A DNA stretch of 64,000 bases from Litorimonas sp046250185 (GTDB taxonomy: Bacteria > Pseudomonadota > Alphaproteobacteria > Caulobacterales > Maricaulaceae), in the NCBI RefSeq assembly GCF_046250185.1, contig NZ_CP176469.1, one strand, 5' to 3'. The notes beneath the pieces were generated by a model. It saw only the letters and a program-made list of their open reading frames with translations, did not search any database and was not told the DNA's origin. Both the position numbers and the translations under genes were made by a program. How positions within the stretch are numbered: position 1 is the stretch's first letter; each line of letters opens with the position of its first letter. Of the stretch, positions 52,004 through 61,800 are shown piece by piece.

Positions 52004-54841
52004 TTACGTGCCGGGTAGAATTTGCACCTTATAGACTGATTTCGGATCAAAAATCTGTTTTGCGACAGCTTGAATGTCCTCAACTGTCATATTTTGATAC
52101 GTCGCATCGCGTGAGCGGTGATTGTCTAGCGGCACGGGGTCAGTCTGCGCACTGTCGATGACGCTCATCCAATAGCCATTGTCTTCAAGGCTGTTTTCAA
52201 TACGTTCCCGCGTTGGTTTGATCGCACGGTCAAACAGCGAGGCATCAAAATCACCCGCGCGGAATTCAGCCGCAATCGCTTCTACCTTCTCACTCATCAC
52301 ATCAATTTCAGCGGGCGATAGCTCTAACGACGCGCCGATATAGCCGTAATCGGGAAAAAGCCGCGAGGCATAAGAGAACGCGCGGGGCGAGTAGCTCGCG
52401 CCCTCAGATTCGCGCAATTCTTCAGTCAGGCGCAAGCGGAACATGCGCGACAGCGTTGAAACTTTGCGCGACGTTTCGATGTCAGATCCGTCTGGCGCAG
52501 GCCAATAAATTTGCAACATCGCGGTTTCAGGATCCCCCGCATGCGTTAGCTTAGTCGGCACTTTGGAGCCCTGCGGAAATGTCAGTTGGCGCAAGGATAG
52601 CGGCGGCATGACGGGGAGTTTCGCCCGCTCTGGCAAAGCCCCGAATGTGCGTGCGACAGCGGCAATCACTGCCTCTTCGTCGACATCACCCACAACAGAA
52701 ACCTCGATCGCGCTACCGTCAACATTGGCTTCGCGCCAAGTTTTAACATCATCAAAATCAAGCTCTAGCAACTCTGCTTGTGTCGGAAAACCGTAGCGTG
52801 TGTCGCCAGAGCGGATTAGGCGCGGAACATCGCGCGCGGACACGCCGCCCGGTGTTGAGTCCAGCGTTGGATAGAAGGACTCAATATATTTGTTATATTG
52901 TGACTGCGCCTCTGCCCGGTAGCCTGGTGCAATAGCGTAGGCGGCCATGAGGTTGAGTTGATCATCCAAATCCCCCGGCACGGTAGAGCCTGAAATAGTC
53001 ATATTTCGGTTATCAAAGCTGATCGCCGCTCCGACGGACTTACCCGCCATAAGCGTACGAATATCGTCAACGCTATGCGCCTCTAATCCTGATAAGCCGA
53101 TCATATTGGGCGCGAAGGTGCGAAACCCTGGCTGATCGGTCGGGAACGTCAAACTGCCCCCACCCATGGCGACTTTCAGGCGTATGACTTCGGTTTCATA
53201 GGGCGTTTTCTTGATATTCAAACGCACATTATTGTCGAACATGACAGTCGTGATCTCTATATCTTCGATTTTACTGCGCTCAACGACCTTTCCCGCAGGG
53301 CCAAAGTCAGTATAGGCGAAGGTCTGCGCCGCTTTTTCGATCTGCGCTTCCACAGGAATAGCACGGGACGCGGCATAGGCCGCTTCTAGCGTCGCCTCCC
53401 CGCCCTCAATGTCTTGATTGGTCGTCAATTCCAGCTGCGGCGCTGTTTCCAGCTTCGCCCATTGCTCACGAAACGCTTTTTCAACGCGTTCTAACGTGAT
53501 GGCATCTGCTCGTTTTTGGAACAGCTCAAGATCAGCTTGAGGGGACGTTACGACGCTATCTGATGCAAAGCTGCTGAGAATACGGCGCGCGAGACTTGGT
53601 GTGCGGCGCGTGGGCGATGTTTGAACTGCGACTTCGAGACCTTTGCGGTAATTGGCGAGTTGTTCATCCAATTCAGCCTGTGTGAAACCAAAGGCCAGCG
53701 CTTGCCGTAACATTTGCTCGGCTTGGGCGAGGCCCGCGTCCCAAGCGTCAGACTGTGTATTGACTGACAGCGTGCTAACCTCTGCAGCGTCAAATAGGTC
53801 ATAGGTTGAGGCCGACGCGCTGATGAATTTTGCGTCTTCTGAGCGTGCGAGCATGCCGAGGCGTCGGGTTAGAATTGTATTGCCGAGGTTATCGATCAAC
53901 ACCTGCTCCCGCGTCTTAGCATTATCGTCTAAATCCACGGGTTTAGAGAGCGTGGATAGCGACACACTCGTCTCAACCTCGGGGTTGGAATAGACGTGAG
54001 TGCGGGGTGTATCGAAGCTGACCACCCCAGGATCAAGGTCTGGCTTGGCTTCGCCAACGGCTTCCCAGTCCCCAAAATATTCCTCAATTTTTTCAATGGC
54101 ATAGCTAGTTTCAAAATCGCCTACGAATGTGATGAATGTGTTATCTGGACGGTAATAGCCGCGGTAGAAATCCACAAATTGTTCACGCGTGACGCTGGCG
54201 ATTGTCTCTGGCGTGCCGATCGGGATGCGATTGGGCACGCGCGAGCCCTCTAGGTAGAAATTCAGGCTGTCGATGAAGGCTTGAAAAGCGGGGGAATTGC
54301 GCGTGCGCTTCTCCGCCAAAATGATGCCGCGCTCTCGGTCAATCGCGTCTGCATCTAGCGTCAGGCGGGAGGCCGTTTCGCGCATAATCATCATAGTTTC
54401 ATTGACGATCTCCTCATTCACTTCAGGGAGTTCGAGTTGGTAAATTGTCTCGTCAAAACTGGTCGAGGCATTGGTGTCCGCCCCGAAAGCCAAACCGAAA
54501 CGCTCCAAGCGCTTGATCATCTCGTTTTCGGGAATATTCTCTGAGCCGTTAAAGGCCATATGCTCCAAGAAATGGGCAATCCCGCGTGTTTCGTCTGATT
54601 CGTTGAGCGACCCCGTATCAATCCGCATAAGTAGGCTGGCCGTGTTGCTCGGCGTCTCGTTCTGGCGCACTGCGTAGCGCAGGCCGTTGGGTAGCCGTCC
54701 ATATTCAATGGCAGGATCGGCTTTCAGGTCCGAGGCTTGCTGTGCAAAGTGGACTTCGCCTTGCGGCTTGGTCACGCCTGATTCGCAAGACGTAAGCAAA
54801 ACTGTAGACATTACAACGAGATAAAGAGCCAAAAAGCGCAT
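52004..54841 (-). CDS. M16-family zinc metallopeptidase, lipoprotein
   Basis: 945 residues with a lipobox LTSC (residue 19) at the end of the signal. The inverted zinc motif is His90-Phe-Leu-Glu93-His94 in GIAHFLEHMAFNGS, with the third ligand Glu in the helix NEEIVNETMMIMRETA... about 75 residues on. Four homologous halves follow: FVDFYRGYYRPDNTFITFVGD in the first pair, and a non-catalytic second pair with LRLKVAMGGGSLTF, SGLEAHSVDD, VSVVGDVDEEAVIAAV and RLTEELRESEGASYSP. M16 lipoproteins degrade peptides in the periplasm; they resemble PqqL/insulinase forms. No second HxxEH. Transcribed alone. Confidence 0.93.
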   Translation of the reverse strand: MRFLALYLVVMSTVLLTSCESGVTKPQGEVHFAQQASDLKADPAIEYGRLPNGLRYAVRQNETPSNTASLLMRIDTGSLNESDETRGIAHFLEHMAFNGSENIPENEMIKRLERFGLAFGADTNASTSFDETIYQLELPEVNEEIVNETMMIMRETASRLTLDADAIDRERGIILAEKRTRNSPAFQAFIDSLNFYLEGSRVPNRIPIGTPETIASVTREQFVDFYRGYYRPDNTFITFVGDFETSYAIEKIEEYFGDWEAVGEAKPDLDPGVVSFDTPRTHVYSNPEVETSVSLSTLSKPVDLDDNAKTREQVLIDNLGNTILTRRLGMLARSEDAKFISASASTYDLFDAAEVSTLSVNTQSDAWDAGLAQAEQMLRQALAFGFTQAELDEQLANYRKGLEVAVQTSPTRRTPSLARRILSSFASDSVVTSPQADLELFQKRADAITLERVEKAFREQWAKLETAPQLELTTNQDIEGGEATLEAAYAASRAIPVEAQIEKAAQTFAYTDFGPAGKVVERSKIEDIEITTVMFDNNVRLNIKKTPYETEVIRLKVAMGGGSLTFPTDQPGFRTFAPNMIGLSGLEAHSVDDIRTLMAGKSVGAAISFDNRNMTISGSTVPGDLDDQLNLMAAYAIAPGYRAEAQSQYNKYIESFYPTLDSTPGGVSARDVPRLIRSGDTRYGFPTQAELLELDFDDVKTWREANVDGSAIEVSVVGDVDEEAVIAAVARTFGALPERAKLPVMPPLSLRQLTFPQGSKVPTKLTHAGDPETAMLQIYWPAPDGSDIETSRKVSTLSRMFRLRLTEELRESEGASYSPRAFSYASRLFPDYGYIGASLELSPAEIDVMSEKVEAIAAEFRAGDFDASLFDRAIKPTRERIENSLEDNGYWMSVIDSAQTDPVPLDNHRSRDATYQNMTVEDIQAVAKQIFDPKSVYKVQILPGT

Positions 54842-55038
54842 AAGATGTACCTATAGTGTCAGGATGTTATCTGTGTTTTGACCGTTATCCCCCGCGCTCG
54901 CAAGATCAAATTGCGGTTGTATAAATATTGACGATGTGTGAGCCGTGATTTTGATTAACCACAGCCCTCCCCCAAACTTGCGAGTGGTGCAGAACTTGTA
55001 TAGCACGCACAAGAATCACCCTTTAAAGTCGAGTTATT

Positions 55039-55668
55039 GTGACGCAGCCCCCGCCCAAATCGCTAATTGTTTTCGATTTTGACGGTACAATCACGACGCG
55101 CGATACATTTGCGATGTTCCTGCGGTATTATGCAGGCCCCGTGCGCTGGTTTGGCAAAATCATGCGTCTGCTTCCTACATTTATAAGTTACAAGCTCGGC
55201 CTGATTGATCGTCATGCTGTAAAAAAGGCCGTGATAAAACGGTTTTTCGCGGGCGAGTCCGAGGCCCAAATGACCGCTCGCGCCCAGCAATTTGCAGCGG
55301 AAGTCATACCCGACCTGATTCGCCCCGGCGCACACGCTCGATTGAGCGAGATTTTAAGCGGCCCAAATGCGGCCCCTGAGTCATTATATATATGCAGCGC
55401 ATCTATCGCGCCATATTTGAAGGCTTGGGCCAGTTCATATTCCATTCATGAAAGCCATGTTCTAGCCGTGGAATTACAGACAGAAGACGGCCGCCTGACG
55501 GGCGACATCTCTGGCTACAATATTTGGGGGGCCAACAAGGTTCGCCGCATTTATGACGAATTTGCGCCACATTCAGTCGTAATAGAAGAGGCGTATGGAG
55601 ACACTCGAGGGGACAAGGAACTATTACACGCCGCTAAGGCGTCTTTTTTCCGTCCTTTTCGCGTGTAG
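55039..55668 (+). CDS. HAD-superfamily phosphatase, subfamily IB (SerB-like)
   Basis: 209 residues starting at a GTG. HAD motif I is IVFDFDGTITTRDTF; the cap has a helical FGKIMRLLPTFISYKLGLIDRHAVKKAVIKRFFAGES. Motif II is YICSASIAPYL, motif III lies in the GANKVRRI segment, and motif IV is EEAYGDTRGDKELL. The layout matches subfamily IB, with phosphoserine phosphatase and CicA-like proteins as relatives; the substrate cannot be assigned. CicA in Caulobacter is a HAD-IB enzyme of similar size, so that identity is a possibility. It stands upstream of the giant gene on the same strand. Confidence 0.82.
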   Translation: MTQPPPKSLIVFDFDGTITTRDTFAMFLRYYAGPVRWFGKIMRLLPTFISYKLGLIDRHAVKKAVIKRFFAGESEAQMTARAQQFAAEVIPDLIRPGAHARLSEILSGPNAAPESLYICSASIAPYLKAWASSYSIHESHVLAVELQTEDGRLTGDISGYNIWGANKVRRIYDEFAPHSVVIEEAYGDTRGDKELLHAAKASFFRPFRV

Positions 55669-55700
55669 CCAATTAGACGTTGAAATTCTCTTTAAGCCTA

Positions 55701-55746
55701 TTAAAGAGGGATTAACGGCTAGCCAAAGCATTAAGCTTTGGTTAAG
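55701..55746 (+). promoter_or_regulatory. Two CtrA boxes in front of the giant gene
   Basis: Two perfect TTAA-N7-TTAA sites: 55701-55715 (followed by C, full consensus TTAAC) and 55731-55745, starting 30 bp apart, about three helical turns. They lie 62-107 bp before the ATG of the giant gene. In Caulobacter relatives such sites bind the cell-cycle regulator CtrA, so the giant gene is predicted to be CtrA-controlled. No -10 was confidently placed. Confidence 0.65.
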
Positions 55747-55807
55747 TTGAAAGAGTGTCTGCGATTTTGCAGATGATTGTTATTGAGAGTTTTGGGGGTT
55801 TTATCAA

Positions 55808-58800
55808 ATGAAACGTACTCTATTAATGGCCGCATCGGCCGCGGTGCTAGCTGCACCATCCATCGCTCAGGAACTGCCACCCGGCAATCCGCTTCCTGGC
55901 GAATGTTTTGCTCGGGTAATCGTACCTGCGCAGTATGAAACTTCAACGGAGCAGGTCGTCCTGCGTCAAGCCGGTGAAGAAATCAAAAAGATTCCAGCTG
56001 TTCTTGAAACAGTGACAGAGCGCGTTCTCGTTCAGGAAGAAAGCTACGAGCTTGTCCCTGTCAGCGGCAACACGGCTGGCGGTGCTGGCGGCACGTTGAC
56101 AGCCAATGGCGTGACTTACCGCTTTGACGGCAGCAATGTTGTCTATAACCGCACATCTGGCCAGCGCGCCGGCACAATCGACGCCAATGGCCGCTTTGTG
56201 GGTCTTGACGGCAATGTGATTTCAGCCAACCCGTCCCTCGCCTATTCAGGCGGTAGCACGGCAGGCCGCACAGCGGGTTCTTCTTTCCGCACAGTTACTG
56301 ACACTGTTGTTGTCCAAGAGGCGTCAACTGAGTTGGTCACGATCCCAGCGGTTTACGAGACTGTGACAGAAACAGTCGTCGTTCAGCCTGAGACTGTCGA
56401 GTATGTGACTGTCCCAGCCGTCTATGAGAATTATACCGATACTGTCGTGGTGCAAGAAGCATCGACTGAACTCGTCACAATTCCCCCAGTGTTCGAAACA
56501 GTCACTGACACTGTTGTAGTCCAAGAGGCCTCAACAGAACTCGTAACAATCCCTGCAACTTTCGAAACTGTGTCTGAAACCGTTGTCGTACAGCCCGCTG
56601 GTGTTGAATACACTACCGTGCCTGCGACATACGAGACCGTTGCAGAAACTGTTGTTGTCCAAGAGGCGTCAACAGAGCTGGTCACAATCCCAGCGACCTA
56701 TGAAACTGTTACTGAGAATGTTGTCGTTCAAGAGGCGTCAACAGAGCTTGTGACAATCCCGCCTGTCTTTGAAACAGTGACAGATACAGTTGTGGTTCAA
56801 GAAGCGTCCACAGAATTGGTAACGATCCCAGCGACGTTCGAGACTGTGTCCGAAACAGTCGTCGTGACGCCTGCGTCCGTGACTTACGAAACTGTTCCAG
56901 CAGTGTTTGAAACAGTTCAAGAGCCTGTTGTGGTTCAAGAAGCGTCGACAGAGTTGGTGACGATCCCAGCGACGTTTGAAACAGTGACTGAAACAGTTGT
57001 AGTTCAAGAAGCGTCTACAGAGCTCGTCACTATCCCAGCTGAGTTCGAGACTGTGACAGAAACTGTCGTCGTTCAGGAAGCGTCCACAGAATTGGTGACG
57101 ATCCCAGCGACGTTCGAGACTGTGTCCGAGACTGTTGTGGTTCAGCCGCAATCTGTTGATTACGTCACTGTCCCTGCACAGTACGAAACATATCAGGAAG
57201 CTGTTGTGGTTCAGGAAGCGTCGACAGAGTTGGTCACAATTCCAGCGACGTTCGAGACTGTGACTGAAACAGTTGTGGTTCAGCCGCAATCTGTTGAGTA
57301 TGTCACTGTCCCACCTGTTTACGAAACAATTCAAGAGCCTGTTGTGGTTCAAGAAGCGTCGACAGAATTGGTCACAATTCCAGCGACATTCGAAACGGTC
57401 ACTGAAACAGTCGTCGTCACGCCACAAACTGTGGATTACGTGTCTGTCCCAGCTGTTTACGAGACAATTCAAGAGCCTGTCGTAGTTCAGGAAGCCTCAA
57501 CAGAGTTGGTCACAATTCCAGCGACATTCGAAACGGTCACTGAAACAGTCGTCGTCCAGCCTGCTGGCGTTGAATATGTATCTGTGCCGGCAGAATACGA
57601 AACTGTGACTGAAAGCGTTGTCGTCCAAGAAGCGTCAACAGAACTCGTCACAATTCCAGCGACATTCGAAACGGTCACTGAAACAGTCGTCGTCCAGCCT
57701 GCTGGCGTTGAATATGTCTCTGTGCCGCCTGTTTACGAAACAATTCAAGAGCCTGTCGTGGTTCAGGAAGCGTCTACAGAGTTGGTGACGATCCCAGCGA
57801 CATTTGAGACTGTGTCCGAAACAGTCGTCGTGACGCCTGCGTCCGTGACATATGAGACAGTTCCAGCTGTGTTTGAGACTGTGCAAGAGCCAGTGGTCGT
57901 TCAAGAAGCGTCAACTGAACTCGTCACAATCCCAGCGACATTCGAAACTGTGACTGAAACAGTCGTCGTGACACCGCAAACAGTGACTTATGAAGTCATC
58001 CCAGCGGTTTACGAAACGATCCAAGAGCCAGTTGTAGTCCAAGAAGCCTCAACTGAACTCGTCACGATCCCAGCGACATTTGAAACTGTAACTGAAACAG
58101 TTGTGGTTCAGCCACAAACTGTCGATTACGTGACAGTCCCAGCTCAATACGAGACTTACACTGACACAATCGTCGTGCAGGAAGCGTCCACAGAGTTGGT
58201 GACCATCCCAGCCACATACGAAACTGTGACTGAAACAGTCGTCGTCCAGCCTGCTGGCGTCGAATATGTATCTGTCCCAGCTGTCTACGAAACGGTTCAA
58301 GAGCCGGTCGTGGTGCAAGAAGCGTCAACAGAGCTAGTCACGATCCCAGCGACGTTCGAAACTGTGTCTGAAACAGTTGTCGTGACGCCACAAACTGTGG
58401 AATATGTTTCTGTCCCAGCTGTCTACGAAACGGTCCAAGAGCCAATCGTGGTGCAAGAAGCGTCAACAGAGCTGGTCACGATCCCAGCCACGTTTGAAAC
58501 TGTGACTGAAACAGTCGTCGTCCAGCCTGCTGGCGTCGAGTACGTAACTGTCCCAGCCGAATACGAAACTGTGACTGAGAGCGTTGTCGTCCAAGAAGCA
58601 TCAACAGAGTTGGTGACAATCCCAGCGACGTTCGAGACTGTGACTGAAACAGTTGTCGTCACACCGCAAACAGTGACTTACGTCTCTGTCCCAGCGGTCT
58701 ACGAGACGGTTCAAGAGCCAATCGTGGTGCAAGAAGCGTCAACTGAGCTCGTGACAATCCCTGCGACGTTCGAAACTGTGTCTGAAACAGTCGTCGTGAC

Positions 58801-61800
58801 GCCTGCCTCCGTAACGTACGAAACAGTTCCAGCTGTGTTCGAGACGGTTCAAGAGCCAATCGTGGTGCAAGAAGCGTCAACTGAGCTCGTGACAATCCCT
58901 GCGACTTACAAAACTGTGACTGACACAGTCGTCGTTCAGGAAGCCACGACTGAGTTGGTCACTATCCCAGCCGTCTACGAGACTGTGTCCGAGACATATG
59001 TTGTGCAAGAAGCGACAACGGAATTGGTCACAATTCCTGCGACGTTTGAGACTGTGACTGAAACGGTTGTGGTTCAGCCGCAATCCGTTGATTACGTCAC
59101 TGTCCCTGCGCAGTATGAAACATATCAAGAAGCTGTTGTGGTTCAGGAAGCCTCAACTGAGCTGGTCACAATCCCAGCGACGTTCGAGACTGTGACTGAA
59201 ACGGTTGTGGTTCAAGAAGCCTCAACAGAGCTGGTCACAATTCCAGCGACGTTTGAAACAGTGTCAGAAACTGTTGTTGTCAAAGAAGCTACGACCGAAT
59301 TGGTTGTGATTCCTGCGACATACAAAACAGTGACAGACACAGTTGTGGTTCAGCCACAATCCGTCGATTACGTCACAATCCCAGCTGAGTATGAAACATA
59401 CCAAGAAGCGATTGTGGTTCAGGAAGCAACAACAGAACTCGTTGCGATCCCTGCGACATACAAAAACGTCACTGAAACAATCGTCGTTCAAGAAGCCTCA
59501 ACAGAGTTGGTGACTATTCCAGCCACGTATGAGACTGTCACTGAAACTGTCGTCGTTCAGCCTGAGACTGTCGAATATGTATCTGTTCCCGCGAAATTCC
59601 GCACAGAGCAGCAAACATATGTTCAGCAAGATGCCGCTCAAGACCTCATCGTCATTCCGGCAACTTACGAAACAGTCACTGAGACAATCGTGACTCAAGA
59701 AGCTAGCGTGCGCCTCGAAGCCGTGCCAGCGACTTACCGCACTGTCAGCGAGACGATTGTTGTCACGCCTCAGCGCACAGAGATCGACGTGATCCCAGCG
59801 AAATACGAAACACGCTCAGAGCGCGTTTTGATTGAGCCAGCTCGCGAAGAGTGGAAGCCAGGTAGCCAAGCCCTTAATGCAGGGTCACTGGGTGCAGGTG
59901 GTCGTGTGAACACAAACACACGCGGTCAGTTCACGGTCTTTAACGGCGTCTCTAACCAGGTTGTTGAATCAACACAGACGATTGTGTCTCAGACAGGTGA
60001 AATCCTCTGTCGTGTCCTGATCCCAGCGAAATATAAGACGATCACTAAGCAAGTCGTGGTTTCCCCGGCGCGCGCAGTTGAGCGGACTATTCCTGCGGTG
60101 ACGAAGACAATCCAAAAGCGTGTCGTTGACACGCCTGCGACTACTCGCGAAATCGCTGTTCCAGCTCAAACACAAACGGTCACTCGCCGCGTTGTGAAAA
60201 CCCCTGCCCGCGTTCTTCGCGCTGGCGAGGCTGGTTACGCTGAATATGCAGGTAGCAAAGGCCGTATCTCTGGCTTTGTTGATGCGAACTCAGACGGCCG
60301 TGACGATCGTGATGGTCGCTCTGCAGCCTCAGCCCGTTCAGCGGATGCTGCTGGTGGCGGTGCACGGTCATTCGGCAGAGCCAATGCGTCAGGTTCGACG
60401 GGTCAGCAAATGGGCTCAGTTGCAACTCGCGTTGTCGCTGAAGAAGCTCGTGTGGTTGAGCGTCGTATCCCAGCGGTCACAAAAACGATCAGCAAGCGTG
60501 TTGTGAAGACGCCAGCGTCAACACAAGAGCGTGTGATCCCAGCGAAAACATCAACTGTCACACGTCGTGTCGTTGATCGTCCCGCCTCTACACAAGAGCG
60601 CGTGATCCCAGCTGTGACCAAAATGGAAACACGTCGTCGCGTCAAAACACCGGCACGGACAGTTGAGAAAGTGGTCCCAGCGGTCACGCGTCAAGTGTCT
60701 CGTCGTGTTGTGGATCGTCCTGCCTCTACACAAGAGCGCGTCATCCCGGCTGTGACTAAAACTGAGACACGTCGTGTTGTGAAGACGCCAGCGTCAACAC
60801 AAGAGCGCGTGATCCCAGCGAAGACACAGACTGTGACACGTCGTGTCGTGAAGACACCGGCGCGTACGCAAGAGCGCACAATCCCGGCTGTGACTAAGAT
60901 GGAAACACGTCGTCGCATCAAGACACCAGCCTCTACGGCAGAGCGGGTTATCCCAGCTGTGACGAAGACTGTGTCACGTCGCGTCGTCAAGACACCAGCT
61001 CAAACAGTTGAGAAAGTGATCCCTGCTGTCACGAAAACACGCTCACGTCGTGTTGTGAAGACACCAGCGTCAACACAAGAGCGCACGATCCCGGCTGTCA
61101 CGCAGCAGGTTCAGCGTCGTGTTGTAGATCGCCCTGCCTCTACGCAAGAGCGTGTGATCCCAGCTGTGACCAAGATGGAAACACGTCGTGTCGTGAAGAC
61201 ACCGGCGCGGACTGTCGAACGTCAAGTTCCAGCGGTGACGAAAACTGTCTCTCGTCGTGTTGTGAAGACGCCAGCGTCTACACAAGAGCGTATGGTACCA
61301 GCCGTCACGAAGATGGAAACACGCCGTGTCATTAAGACACCTGCGTCAACTGTCGAACGTGTTGTCCCAGCGGTCACGAAGCAAGTCTCTCGTCGTGTTG
61401 TGAAGACGCCAGCGTCAACACAAGAGCGTGTGGTACCAGCGATTACGAAGCCGCAAACGCGTCGTGTCGTGAAAACACCAGCTCGGACAATCGAGCGGGC
61501 CACGCCAGCTGTGACGAAGCAAGTCTCTCGTCGCGTCGTGAAAACGCCAGCGCGTACACAAGAGCGTATGATCCCAGCGGTCACGAAGATGGAAACACGT
61601 CGTGTGGTGAAAACACCAGCGTCTACAGTTGAGCGCGTTGTGCCAGCTGTGACGAAGACTGTGTCCCGTCGCGTCGTCAAAACACCGGCTCAAACGCAAG
61701 AGCGTATGGTCCCGGCTGTGACCAAGATGGAAACACGTCGTATCGTGAAAACGCCAGCCTCTACGGTTGAGCGCGCTATCCCAGCGGTCACGAAGCAAGT

